A stretch of 27,756 bases of DNA, taken from JAVBPA01 sp031549925. Lineage in GTDB: Bacteria; Bacillota; Clostridia; Oscillospirales; CAG-272. A program made the translations under genes and the position numbers. The stretch spans positions 1 to 27,756 of the forward strand of contig JAVBPA010000082.1 of assembly GCA_031549925.1 (NCBI GenBank), read 5' to 3'. The notes beneath the pieces are model-generated. The model made no database searches and was not told the DNA's origin. It saw only the letters and a program-made list of their open reading frames with translations. Shown one piece after another: positions 8,067 through 16,480 of the stretch (positions are counted from its first letter, which is position 1; every line of letters begins with the position of its first letter).

Positions 8067-8108
8067 TTTACGTGATTTTTACATACAACTGAATATGTAT
8101 TATATAAT
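8067..8108 (+). promoter_or_regulatory. pst operon promoter with candidate Pho box
   Basis: Two direct repeats, TTTACG (8067-8072) and TTTACA (8078-8083), are separated by 5 bases, giving an 11-base period. This matches the TTnACA-N5 arrangement of PhoP/PhoB binding sites. A perfect TATAAT lies at 8103-8108, 19 bases after the second repeat, so the repeats occupy the -35 region. This is the usual position for an activator-dependent Pho promoter. The regulator would be the response regulator encoded in this operon. Confidence 0.5.
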
Positions 8109-8153
8109 CCTGCCGTATTATGGTTTCATAAATCAAATACGGAGGATTTTTTT

Positions 8154-9020
8154 TTGAAAAATATTAGTTTAGCAGCAATTTTAACGATTATCATTTTATT
8201 GACGGGGGGCTGTTCGAGTCAAACCTTCGACAAAGAAAAAAGCATTACAGTCGTATCACGCGAAGACGGTTCGGGTACAAGAGAAGCATTTATAGGGCTT
8301 TTCGGAATCGAAATAAAAGACAGCGAAGGCAATAAAAAAGACACGACAACAAAAGAAACAATTATAACAACGCAAACAAATGTAATGATGACTAAAATAT
8401 CGGGTAATAAATACGCTGTTGGTTATACTTCTCTCGGCTCCTTAAACGATACTGTTAAAACGATAAAAATCAATGATGTCACAGCTTCTGCCGAAAATAT
8501 AAAAAATGGTACATACGAAATTTCGCGTCCGTTCAATATAGCAACAAAAGGAGAAGCGGCAGGTCTGGTAAAAGATTTTATAGATTATATTTTATCTTCT
8601 GAAGGTCAGGAGGTTATATCCGGCGAAAAATATATTCCTATAAACGGCAGCGCGGAATCATACACCGGAAATAATCTCTCGGGTAAAATAATAATAAGCG
8701 GTTCCTCATCCGTCACTCCGGTTATAGAAAAATTAAAAGAAGCTTATCTTAAAATAAACACAAACGCGGTAATTGAAATTCAGCAAAGTGATTCTTCCAC
8801 CGGTATGAAAGACGCAATAAACGGTACTTGCGATATCGGTATGGCAAGCCGTGATTTAAAGGATACAGAGCTTGCGAATCTTATTTCTTATAAAATAGCA
8901 ATCGACGGAATAGCAGTTATTGTAAACAACAACAACCCTCTCGAAAATTTAACGAAAGATCAAGTAAAAGAAATATTCACAGGCGTAAAAACAAATTGGA
9001 ACGAAATAATATATGATTAA
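8154..9020 (+). CDS. pstS: Phosphate ABC transporter substrate-binding lipoprotein, halves in swapped order
   Basis: 288 aa from a TTG start, with GGAGG 8 bases upstream. It has a lipoprotein signal peptide with lipobox LTGGC (Cys20), so it is anchored outside the membrane to capture phosphate for PstCAB. The phosphate-binding motifs are present in an unusual order. The part that is C-terminal in classical PstS comes first: SREDGSGTREAF at 35-46, AVGYTSLGSLNDTV and RPFNIATKGE, through about residue 165. The classical N-terminal part follows: SGSSSVTPV at 182-190, QQSDSSTGMKDAI, DIGMASRDLKD, ending with EIFTGVKTNWNEI. No motif is missing, so this is a permuted rather than a broken protein. I recall similar proteins in other Clostridia. 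It overlaps pstC by 8 nt. Confidence 0.93.
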   Translation: MKNISLAAILTIIILLTGGCSSQTFDKEKSITVVSREDGSGTREAFIGLFGIEIKDSEGNKKDTTTKETIITTQTNVMMTKISGNKYAVGYTSLGSLNDTVKTIKINDVTASAENIKNGTYEISRPFNIATKGEAAGLVKDFIDYILSSEGQEVISGEKYIPINGSAESYTGNNLSGKIIISGSSSVTPVIEKLKEAYLKINTNAVIEIQQSDSSTGMKDAINGTCDIGMASRDLKDTELANLISYKIAIDGIAVIVNNNNPLENLTKDQVKEIFTGVKTNWNEIIYD

Positions 9021-9849
9021 ATTAAAAGAAAAGTTTATGAGCGCTTTGTTTTTTTTGTCGGCGCTTGTATCTGTTTTAGCTGTTGCGTTAATATGCATAT
9101 TTTTATTCGGCAAAGGTTTGCCCGCTGTAGAAAAAATAGGAATATTTAATTTTTTGTTTGGTACTGATTGGTCTCCGACAGACATTCCGCCTATGTTCGG
9201 AATTTTCCCGATGATAATCGGAAGTATTTATATAACCGCGGGTGCCGTTATAATCGGTGTCCCCATAGGAATTTTGACGGCAGTATTTTTAATTCACACT
9301 TGTCCGAAGAAAGTATATAAAATTTTAAAACCCGGTTTTGATCTTTTGGCCGGTATTCCCAGTGTTGTTTACGGTTTCTTTGGTATGTCGGTTATCGTTC
9401 CTCTGTTCGGGGACAGCATATTATCAGCATGTGTACTGCTCGGGGTGATGATATTACCTACAATAATAGGAATTTCCGAAAGTGCGATACGCGCTGTACC
9501 CGAAAGTTATTACGACGGCTCGCTGGCTTTGGGATCGGGGCATTACAGAAGCGTATTCTTTATCATTATTCCGGCAGCCAAAAACGGATTATTCGCCGCT
9601 TCTGTACTGGGAATCGGACGCGCTGTAGGCGAAACTATGGCAGTTATTATGGTAGCGGGAAATCAGCCGCGTATACCCAATTCCCTGCTTGACGGAGTAA
9701 GAACGCTGACAGCAAACATCGTAATTGAAATGGGTTACGCGGGAGAATTTCATCGTGAAGCTCTGATAGCTACCGGAGTTGTATTGTTTGTTTTTATTTT
9801 AATTATCAACTTGAGTTTTTCGGCTTTAGGCAGGGGAAATAAACAATGA
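9013..9849 (+). CDS. pstC: Phosphate ABC transporter permease PstC
   Basis: 278 aa with about six membrane helices. One half of the membrane channel of the phosphate importer. It has the PstC pattern GIPSVVYGFFGMSVIVPLF, and the cytoplasmic EAA-type coupling loop YDGSLALGSGHYRSVFFIII that contacts PstB. GRAVGETMAVIMVAGN follows near the C-terminus. The start overlaps the end of pstS and the stop overlaps the pstA start (ATGA), indicating translational coupling. Length and motif order are normal. Confidence 0.96.
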   Translation: MIKLKEKFMSALFFLSALVSVLAVALICIFLFGKGLPAVEKIGIFNFLFGTDWSPTDIPPMFGIFPMIIGSIYITAGAVIIGVPIGILTAVFLIHTCPKKVYKILKPGFDLLAGIPSVVYGFFGMSVIVPLFGDSILSACVLLGVMILPTIIGISESAIRAVPESYYDGSLALGSGHYRSVFFIIIPAAKNGLFAASVLGIGRAVGETMAVIMVAGNQPRIPNSLLDGVRTLTANIVIEMGYAGEFHREALIATGVVLFVFILIINLSFSALGRGNKQ

Positions 9850-10739
9850 AAAGAAAAAATGAAATATCAGAATCTATAATGGCAATGCTAACTTGGGCGG
9901 CGGCTTTTTTGACAATCGGTTTCCTTATTTCGATAATAGGTTTTATAGTTATAAAGGGAATTCCGAATATAAAACCCTCACTTTTTTCTTTTACATACAA
10001 CAGCGAAAACGTATCTCTTATGCCTTCGATGATAACAACAGTGATAATGACTTTGTTATCAATTTTAATTTCTGTCCCTCTCGGAATTTTTGCGGCTGTT
10101 TATTTAAACGAATACGCTAAACGCGGTAATAAAACGGTAAATTTAATAAGAATAACGACCGAAACACTTTCGGGAATTCCGTCAATTATATACGGTCTTT
10201 TCGGAATGTTGTTTTTTGCCGATTACTTAGGCTGGGGATATTCGATTCTTTCGGGTTCATTTACCCTTTCTATAATGATTCTTCCTTTAATTATGCGCTC
10301 AAGCGAAGTTGCTTTGAAATCTATTCCGGATATTTACCGGGAAGGGTCGTTCGGTCTCGGGGCAGGTAAGCTGAGAACGGTTTTTAAAATAGTATTACCG
10401 TCCGCTATGCCCGGAATATTAGCGGGAATTATTTTGGCGATAGGAAGAATTGTAGGTGAAACGGCAGCGCTTATATATACGGCAGGAACAGTCGCGCAGA
10501 TACCTGTTTCCCCTATGCAAAGCGCCCGTACATTATCGGTTCATATGTATTCGCTCGCAAGCGAGGGACTCCATGTAAACGAAGGATATGCGACCGCTTT
10601 TATATTGTTGATTGTTGTTGCATTAATAAATATTTTGTCCGGTTTTTTAGCCAAACATTTCGGACGGATCGGCTTGGAAAAAGAGGCAAAACACCAAAAG
10701 AAAAATAAAATAACTATAAACAAAAACGGAGACAACTAG
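9846..10739 (+). CDS. pstA: Phosphate ABC transporter permease PstA
   Basis: 297 aa, about six membrane helices. Partner permease of PstC. Diagnostic stretches are LSGIPSIIYGLFGMLFF, the coupling loop YREGSFGLGAGKLRTVFKIV, and GRIVGETAALIYTAGT. A long first periplasmic loop and a strongly basic C-terminal tail (KEAKHQKKNK) are seen. The ATG overlaps the pstC stop by four bases. The stop is 4 nt before pstB. Confidence 0.96.
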   Translation: MKRKNEISESIMAMLTWAAAFLTIGFLISIIGFIVIKGIPNIKPSLFSFTYNSENVSLMPSMITTVIMTLLSILISVPLGIFAAVYLNEYAKRGNKTVNLIRITTETLSGIPSIIYGLFGMLFFADYLGWGYSILSGSFTLSIMILPLIMRSSEVALKSIPDIYREGSFGLGAGKLRTVFKIVLPSAMPGILAGIILAIGRIVGETAALIYTAGTVAQIPVSPMQSARTLSVHMYSLASEGLHVNEGYATAFILLIVVALINILSGFLAKHFGRIGLEKEAKHQKKNKITINKNGDN

Positions 10740-10743
10740 TTAA

Positions 10744-11493
10744 ATGGATTGTTTTAATATTAAAAATTTAGATCTTTTCTACGGTGATTATAAAGCTTTG
10801 AAAAACATTAATCTGGATATAGAACAAAAAAACATCACCGCTTTTATCGGTCCTTCCGGATGCGGAAAATCAACGCTTCTCAAATCTCTCAACCGTATGA
10901 ACGATTTAATCGAAAGCTGCAAAATAACTGGCGAAGTAAAGCTTTTCGGAGAAAATATATATGATAATATCGATGTAAATAAACTCCGCAAACGAGTGGG
11001 AATGGTTTTTCAAAAACCGAATCCTTTTCCGATGAGCGTATATGATAACATAGCGTACGGTCCGAGAACACACGGAGTAAAAGCAAAATATGATCTCGAT
11101 GAAATAGTCGAGTTTTCTTTAAAAAAAGCGGCAATTTGGGAAGAAATAAGAGACAGATTGAAAAAATCCGCATTAGGATTGTCAGGAGGACAACAGCAAA
11201 GGCTTTGTATTGCCCGTGCTTTGGCAGTATCGCCGGAAGTATTATTAATGGATGAGCCCACGAGCGCGCTTGATCCGATTTCCACAGGAAAAATTGAAGA
11301 ATTATTGCTGACATTACGCGAAAAATATAGTATAATAATTGTAACTCACAATATGCAGCAAGCGACAAGAATAAGCGATAAAACCGTATTTTTTTTATTA
11401 GGGGAAATCATCGAATACGGAGATACCGAAAGAATATTTTCCATGCCGCAAAACAAAAAAACAGAAGATTATATTACCGGGAGGTTCGGATAA
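10744..11493 (+). CDS. pstB: Phosphate ABC transporter ATPase PstB
   Basis: 249 aa, the standard PstB length. The cytosolic ATPase powering phosphate import. Walker A GPSGCGKS at 36-43, Q-loop VFQKPNPFPMS with Gln90, signature LSGGQQQR at about 146-153, Walker B VLLMDE at 166-171, and switch His202. The PNPFPMS motif after the Q-loop is characteristic of PstB among ABC ATPases. A GGAG site lies 11 nt upstream, inside the pstA end. The stop overlaps the phoU start (TAATG). Confidence 0.98.
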   Translation: MDCFNIKNLDLFYGDYKALKNINLDIEQKNITAFIGPSGCGKSTLLKSLNRMNDLIESCKITGEVKLFGENIYDNIDVNKLRKRVGMVFQKPNPFPMSVYDNIAYGPRTHGVKAKYDLDEIVEFSLKKAAIWEEIRDRLKKSALGLSGGQQQRLCIARALAVSPEVLLMDEPTSALDPISTGKIEELLLTLREKYSIIIVTHNMQQATRISDKTVFFLLGEIIEYGDTERIFSMPQNKKTEDYITGRFG

Positions 11494-12149
11494 TGAGGAG
11501 CCGTTTTGACGAACAATTAAATGATTTAAACAACAATTTAATAGAAATGGGAGCTCTGATAGAAAGCGCCATTGCCCAAGCCACAAAAGCTTTGCTGGAG
11601 CATGACGCGGAAACGGCAAAAAAAATAATTTCAGGAGACCCGATAATCGACGACAGAGAAAAAGAAATAGAAAGCAAATGCTTAAAACTGCTGCTCAATG
11701 AACAACCGGTAGCACGTGATTTAAGACAAATATCAACGGCTTTGAAAATGATAACAGACATGGAGCGAATAGGAGACCAAGCGGCTGATATATCCGAATT
11801 ATGTATATATCTTTCGGATCAGGAATATATAAAAAAGCTTGAACATATACCTCAAATGGCAAGAGCGACTATTAAAATGGTTACTGATTCCATCGACGCT
11901 TTTGTTAAAAAAGATTTATTGCTTGCCGAATCCGTTATTGAATATGATGATGTTGTAGATGATCTTTATATTACCGTAAAAAAGGATTTAATAAATATGG
12001 TTCACGAAGATGTGAAAAACGGAGAACAGGCGTTCGATTTGCTCCAAATAGCAAAATACTACGAAAGAATCGGTGATCACGCCGTAAATATCGCAGAATG
12101 GGTAATATTTTCAATAACAGGAAAACATAAAGATAAACAGGTTTTATGA
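11493..12149 (+). CDS. phoU: Phosphate transport regulator PhoU
   Basis: 218 aa, two tandem three-helix PhoU repeats. Each repeat carries the metal-binding signature: ERIGDQAADISE at 91-102 and ERIGDHAVNIAE at 191-202. PhoU links the PstSCAB transporter to the PhoR sensor kinase and represses the Pho response when phosphate is plentiful. It overlaps pstB by one base and the response-regulator gene by four (ATGA), which fits a single co-regulated unit. Confidence 0.96.
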   Translation: MRSRFDEQLNDLNNNLIEMGALIESAIAQATKALLEHDAETAKKIISGDPIIDDREKEIESKCLKLLLNEQPVARDLRQISTALKMITDMERIGDQAADISELCIYLSDQEYIKKLEHIPQMARATIKMVTDSIDAFVKKDLLLAESVIEYDDVVDDLYITVKKDLINMVHEDVKNGEQAFDLLQIAKYYERIGDHAVNIAEWVIFSITGKHKDKQVL

Positions 12150-12838
12150 GAGATAACAATTTACAAATTGTATATATAGCCGAAGATGACGAAAATATAC
12201 GCGAAATGGTTGTATACGCATTAAATTCAACCGGATTTAAAGCCGTAGGTTTTGAGTCGGGGGTGCTTTTTTGGGAAGCTTTAAAAAAAGAAACTCCCGA
12301 TTTGGTTTTGCTTGATATAATGCTCCCCGGAGATGACGGTATAGTTATTCTTAAAAATATACGTTCTTCTGAAAAATACAAAAAAATTCCGGTGATAATG
12401 CTGACTGCTAAGGGAACGGAATACGACCGCATAAGGGGTCTTGATTTCGGAGCGGACGATTATATAGTTAAGCCTTTTTCAATTATGGAAACAATTTCGC
12501 GTATCCGGGCAGTTTTACGCCGTTACACTATTGATAAAGAAACTAACCCTGTAATGAAAGCCGGAAATATATCGTTAAATTACGAAAAGCGTATTGTTTT
12601 TTCCGGGGAAAATGAAATAATGCTTACATTTAAAGAATTTGAGCTTTTGTATTACATGATGAAAAACAGAGGAATTGTTTTGAATCGGGATAGGCTTCTT
12701 TCACAAGTTTGGGGGTTTGACTATAAAGGGGAAAGCCGGACTGTCGATATGCATATTAAATCATTGCGTCAAAAATTAGGCGATAACGGAGATATTATAA
12801 CTACAGTCCGCAATGTCGGTTATAAGATAGGAGTTTGA
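12146..12838 (+). CDS. phoB: PhoB/PhoP-type response regulator
   Basis: 230 aa, OmpR/PhoB family. The receiver domain (about 8-125) has acidic residues Asp14/Asp15, phosphoacceptor Asp57 in LVLLDIMLPG, Thr87 and Lys109 (VKP). The winged-helix DNA-binding domain (about 138-228) contains LTFKEFELLYYMMKN and RTVDMHIKSLRQKLG. It sits between phoU and the kinase gene, so control of the pst promoter is the likely job. In Firmicutes the same protein is often called PhoP. Its start overlaps the phoU stop. Confidence 0.95.
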   Translation: MRDNNLQIVYIAEDDENIREMVVYALNSTGFKAVGFESGVLFWEALKKETPDLVLLDIMLPGDDGIVILKNIRSSEKYKKIPVIMLTAKGTEYDRIRGLDFGADDYIVKPFSIMETISRIRAVLRRYTIDKETNPVMKAGNISLNYEKRIVFSGENEIMLTFKEFELLYYMMKNRGIVLNRDRLLSQVWGFDYKGESRTVDMHIKSLRQKLGDNGDIITTVRNVGYKIGV

Positions 12839-12844
12839 CATTAA

Positions 12845-14500
12845 ATGAAACGCCGTATATTTTTTTGCATTTTGATAATAACCGCAATAAGCTTGTTTGT
12901 TACAGCTTCGATTTTATGCGTAATTTTTTATAATCAATTTTCGCAATCGGTACAAAGTGAAATAAGAGAAAGAGCAAAGATGCTGCGGTATGTCATAAAC
13001 GAAAATGAATACGAAAAATTAACTATACCGGACATGCGTTTAACTATTGTCGGAACCGAAGGGATTGTTTTATACGACGATGATGAAGATGTTAATTCGC
13101 TTCCGAATCATTCTGACCGCGAAGAAATTATAGAAGCTCTTAACGGAAGCGAAGGAGAAAGCAAACGTTTTTCGGATACACTCGGGCAGGAAACTTATTA
13201 TTACGCGGTAAAACTTGATAACGGTTCGGTTTTGCGTGTTGCAAAAACTATAAACAGTATTTTCGGTATTTTTATAAAAACAATTCCGGCTATTATATTA
13301 GTATTATTAATTATAATAATACTCGGTTACATAACGGCGGGAAGCTTGACAAAACGGATAATAAAACCCCTAAATGAAGTTGAGCTGAACGGTAAAATAA
13401 ACATTCCCTATGATGAATTGACTCCGTTTATAAAAACAATTTACGAACAGCGAGCAGAAATAGAATTGCAAATGGAGGATTTAAAAAAACGCGGTGATAC
13501 GATGACTACTATTATGGAAAACATGAGCGAAGGTGTTATCATATTAAATCAGAAGGGATTTGTTATTTCCGCAAATAAAAATATTAAATCCTTTTATGAC
13601 ATAGAAGAAGATGTAAGCGGTAAAAACATACTGGAATTATTCCGTGATACGGAATTTTCTTCTATGATAAGCGGCAGCCTCGGAGGAAAACGGGGTGAAA
13701 TGAATATCAGCAGAGAAAATAAAACATACCGCGCATATTTCAGCCCTGTTGCGGGAATCGGAATAGTAATACTATTTATGGATATCACCGAAAAAATAAA
13801 CGCGGAAACAATACGTAAAGAATTTTCAGCAAATGTTTCACATGAATTAAAAACACCCCTGACCACTATATACGGAAACGCCGAACTTCTTCTCGGGGGG
13901 ATTGTCAAAGAAGAAGATAGAGAAAAATTTTATACAAAAATAAAGGATGAATCCGAACGGCTTATTAAATTAATAGAAGATATTATTTTAATATCCCGTC
14001 TTGACGAAAATTCTGATAATGATTTTAACGAAATTGTCGATATATCGCAGATAGCTGCGGAAACGGTGAGTTCGCTTGAAGCAAAAGCAATAAAAAACAA
14101 TATAAGTTTAAATTTAAAATCCGAAAAAATATTATATAAATCCAACCGTTCGCAAATTTATGAATTGTTTTACAATTTAATCGACAACGCAATAAAATAT
14201 AACAAACCAAACGGAAAAGTCGATATAAACGTTTTGTATGCTTCTGATAATTCTTTATCTGATAAGCAAATAAAAATAACAATTACAGATACCGGAATAG
14301 GTATTCCGAAAGAATCGCAGAACCGGGTTTTTGAACGTTTTTACCGCGTAGACAAATCAAGATCAAAAATAACAGGCGGAACGGGTTTAGGACTTGCGAT
14401 AGTAAAACATATTGTATTGTATAATAAAGGGAAAATTAATTTAAAAAGCGCTGTAAACGAAGGTACAACAATTACTGTAACTTTACCTTCGGAGAATTAA
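12845..14500 (+). CDS. phoR: PhoR-type sensor histidine kinase
   Basis: 551 aa. Membrane helices at about 5-28 and 141-166 flank an extracytoplasmic sensing domain of about 110 residues. A short linker and a PAS-like domain follow (about 219-315; MSEGVIILNQKGFVISAN). The kinase core has the H box FSANVSHELKTPLTT with His333, N box LFYNLIDNAIKYNKP, G1 DTGIGIP, F box FERFYRVD and G2 GGTGLGLAIV. It autophosphorylates and passes the phosphate to the regulator encoded 6 nt upstream. It is the last gene of the pst-pho operon, before a strong terminator. Confidence 0.94.
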   Translation: MKRRIFFCILIITAISLFVTASILCVIFYNQFSQSVQSEIRERAKMLRYVINENEYEKLTIPDMRLTIVGTEGIVLYDDDEDVNSLPNHSDREEIIEALNGSEGESKRFSDTLGQETYYYAVKLDNGSVLRVAKTINSIFGIFIKTIPAIILVLLIIIILGYITAGSLTKRIIKPLNEVELNGKINIPYDELTPFIKTIYEQRAEIELQMEDLKKRGDTMTTIMENMSEGVIILNQKGFVISANKNIKSFYDIEEDVSGKNILELFRDTEFSSMISGSLGGKRGEMNISRENKTYRAYFSPVAGIGIVILFMDITEKINAETIRKEFSANVSHELKTPLTTIYGNAELLLGGIVKEEDREKFYTKIKDESERLIKLIEDIILISRLDENSDNDFNEIVDISQIAAETVSSLEAKAIKNNISLNLKSEKILYKSNRSQIYELFYNLIDNAIKYNKPNGKVDINVLYASDNSLSDKQIKITITDTGIGIPKESQNRVFERFYRVDKSRSKITGGTGLGLAIVKHIVLYNKGKINLKSAVNEGTTITVTLPSEN

Positions 14501-14646
14501 TAGTATTTTAGTATATTTATATAAGATTGTTTCCAAAATCAATTTCGGCAGTAAATTTAAAAAGCCAGCCTCAAAATTCAAAATGTAAGTTAAGAAGTAT
14601 TTTTTATACAAAGGAAAATTATAAATCTGCTTAAATCTATTTAAAA

Positions 14647-14687
14647 GAAGCAAATAAAAACCATCCATTCAAGTTTTTATTTGCTTC
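14647..14687. terminator. Bidirectional intrinsic terminator between convergent operons
   Basis: GAAGCAAATAAAAAC (14647-14661) pairs perfectly over 15 bases with GTTTTTATTTGCTTC (14673-14687) across an 11-base loop. On the plus strand it is followed by AATATTTTTATTATTTTATTTT; on the minus strand by CTTTTAAAT. It lies between phoR (+) and the ABC permease gene (-), so it can stop transcription from both sides. A diverged copy of the same hairpin is at 24677-24710. Confidence 0.8.
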
Positions 14688-14740
14688 AATATTTTTATTA
14701 TTTTATTTTGTTTTTAATATACCGCTGCAACTAAATTTTA

Positions 14741-15559
14741 TTATTTTTTTATCTTTTGCAAAAGAGATGTTACTCCAGAAACTAAAGCAAGCACAAAAAT
14801 ATTTACAAGCACTACACTCGCCCCCGCGGGTGAATCGAAATAAAAGGAAGCAATCAATCCCGCCATGTAACATGAAACCGAAACGGCCGCTGAAATCACA
14901 ACAGTAAAACGGAATCCCCGCGAAAACCGCATAGCGATGAGAGAAGGAAAAATTATCAGGGCGGAAATCAGCAAAGCACCCGTTAAACGCATACCAAGCA
15001 CTATAACAATTGCCGTCATCATAGCGAGCAGAGTATCAAAAAAACCGGTGGATATCCCCGTTGAAGCCGCAAAATCCGAATCAAAAGTAATTGCGAAAAA
15101 TTTATTGTAAAATACGATATATAAAATCAAAACACAGAAAGAGAGAATCGCATACAGAGGAACATCCTCCTGTTTTATTGCGAGAATGCTGCCGAACATA
15201 TAACTCGAAAGATCGACATTCGCCCCCCGCGAAAAGGATAGCAGTGTAACACCGACGGCAAGCGAGCCTGTTGATATAAGGGCAACGGCGGAGTCCCCTT
15301 TGATTTTTTTATTTTCGTTTATTCTAAGCAAAAAAAACGCTGCTATACATACAATCGGAAGAGCTACAGCCATCGGAGCAAAACCGGTTAAAGCGGCTAC
15401 GGCAAGAGAACCAAAACCTACGTGCGAGAGTCCGTCTCCTATCATAGAATATCTCTTTAAAACAAGACTTACTCCCAAAATAGCGGCACACAAAGCGACA
15501 AGCGAACCGACAACCGCAGCCCGAACAATAAAAGGATATGAAAACATTTCAATTATCAT
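14741..15559 (-). CDS. znuB: Zn/Mn-type metal ABC transporter permease
   Basis: 272 aa from the chosen ATG, with about eight to nine membrane helices. A member of the ABC-3 family that imports zinc or manganese. Family signatures are MFSYPFIVRA at the start, YSMIGDGLSHVGFGSLA, SRGANVDLSSYMFGS and MRLTGALLISALIIFPSLIAM. The frame is open to a GTG at 15568, but ATG 15559 gives a TGATG overlap with the ATPase stop and the typical family N-terminus, so it is preferred. No substrate-binding protein or metal regulator gene is adjacent in the window, so zinc versus manganese cannot be settled. Confidence 0.9.
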   Translation of the reverse strand: MIIEMFSYPFIVRAAVVGSLVALCAAILGVSLVLKRYSMIGDGLSHVGFGSLAVAALTGFAPMAVALPIVCIAAFFLLRINENKKIKGDSAVALISTGSLAVGVTLLSFSRGANVDLSSYMFGSILAIKQEDVPLYAILSFCVLILYIVFYNKFFAITFDSDFAASTGISTGFFDTLLAMMTAIVIVLGMRLTGALLISALIIFPSLIAMRFSRGFRFTVVISAAVSVSCYMAGLIASFYFDSPAGASVVLVNIFVLALVSGVTSLLQKIKK

Positions 15560-16236
15560 CAGCCGCACCCGCCGATATACATTTTTCCGATATCGCTTGA
15601 TATATAATCCGGAACAGTTCCGTAAAAATTACTTCCATGGGAAAGATGCAATATATGCGAAGCATATTTCATCGCAGCCGCAATATCGTGCGAAACGCAA
15701 ATAACAGTCATACCTGATTTGTTTATGGAATAAATAAGTTCATAAATATCCGCTGTAATAATCGGATCAAGCCCTGCCGCGGGTTCGTCAAGCAGCAAAA
15801 TATTTTTTGCCGAACAAAGTGCCCGGGCCAATAGAACACGTTGCCTCTGTCCGCCCGAAAGAGTTGCGAAAAGCTGATTCTTATATTTCGATATACCGAC
15901 CGTATCCATAATTTTATAAACGCTTTCGCGGTTAACTTTGGTATAAAACATACGGCGGCAAAAACCGCTGAGAACAATTTCGTAAACCGTTGCGGGAAAA
16001 TCCTTCCGTACATTTGTTTGCTGAGGAAGATATCCGATTCCCCTATTATCACATACGACAGAACCGCCCGAAAGCTCTTTCTGTTTTAAAATTGCACGGA
16101 TTAAAGTGCTTTTGCCCGAACCGTTTTCTCCGACGATACACAAATAATCGCCTTCACTGACGCTGAAGCTCAAGTTTTCAATAACTGCATTGCCGTCGTA
16201 TGATAAAGTAATATTATCGCAATTTATCTGCGCCAC
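15559..16236 (-). CDS. znuC: Zn/Mn-type metal ABC transporter ATPase
   Basis: 225 aa. Walker A GENGSGKST at about 36-44, Q-loop YLPQQTN at 69-75, signature LSGGQRQR at 126-133, Walker B ILLLDEPAAGLDP and switch His183. The GYLPQQ sequence is typical of ZnuC/MntB-type ATPases. The start is GTG with AGG 8 bases upstream; there is no better ATG before Walker A. The end is Cys/Gly-rich (MYIGGCG). It is translated first and coupled to the permease through a TGATG junction. Together they form an importer lacking its binding protein in this window. Confidence 0.9.
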   Translation of the reverse strand: MAQINCDNITLSYDGNAVIENLSFSVSEGDYLCIVGENGSGKSTLIRAILKQKELSGGSVVCDNRGIGYLPQQTNVRKDFPATVYEIVLSGFCRRMFYTKVNRESVYKIMDTVGISKYKNQLFATLSGGQRQRVLLARALCSAKNILLLDEPAAGLDPIITADIYELIYSINKSGMTVICVSHDIAAAMKYASHILHLSHGSNFYGTVPDYISSDIGKMYIGGCG

Positions 16237-16280
16237 AAATTACCTGCTTTCAAAAAATGTTTATTATCATTAACCAAAAC

Positions 16281-16323
16281 ATTATATCATTGACATTATT
16301 TACGATTGTTAATTTAATGTGAA
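16281..16323 (-). promoter_or_regulatory. Metal ABC transporter promoter with Pho-box-like repeats
   Basis: On the minus strand, TTCACA (16323-16318) and TTAACA (16312-16307) are direct repeats 11 bases apart. They lie 20 bases before an extended -10, TGATATAAT, whose TATAAT occupies 16286-16281. The arrangement mirrors the pst promoter at 8067-8108. A weak Zur-like half site (ATTTACGATT on the plus strand, about 16299-16308) overlaps the region and is not convincing. Confidence 0.4.
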
Positions 16324-16480
16324 TTTTTACACTATAAAATAACCCGTTTCTTATATAATCCATTTAATGAAAATAAATACAACCCGGATTTGCTTTTATA
16401 AAAACTTCCGTCGGGCAAAATTCTTTTATATCGGATATTTTTTATCTTAAAGAAAAGCGGATATATTTGTATGTATAGTA
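16324..16480. other. Intergenic stretch between divergent metal-ABC and prs promoters
   Basis: With the promoters and prs leader, this is part of a 434-base gap between the ABC ATPase gene and prs. A 27-codon ATG frame at 16368 has no ribosome site and is not called. A TATAAT at 16354-16359 lacks a -35. No RNA gene or repeat was recognised in this part. Confidence 0.5.

Noticed and set aside
10889..11368. 159-codon open frame on the minus strand
   Set aside because: Lies wholly opposite pstB, whose ATPase motifs are intact; the translation has no family features and no ribosome site.
11971..12432. 153-codon open frame on the minus strand
   Set aside because: Antisense to the end of phoU and the receiver domain of the response regulator, both clearly real.
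15300..15704. 134-codon open frame on the plus strand
   Set aside because: Antisense to the metal permease and ATPase genes; composition is that of a mirrored membrane protein.
16299..16308. Zur-like half site before the metal transporter
   Set aside because: ATTTACGATT has one extra base against the ATTACGATT half site and the second half is missing.
16368..16451. 27-codon ATG frame in the gap before prs
   Set aside because: No ribosome site, no -35 for the nearby TATAAT, and random-looking composition.
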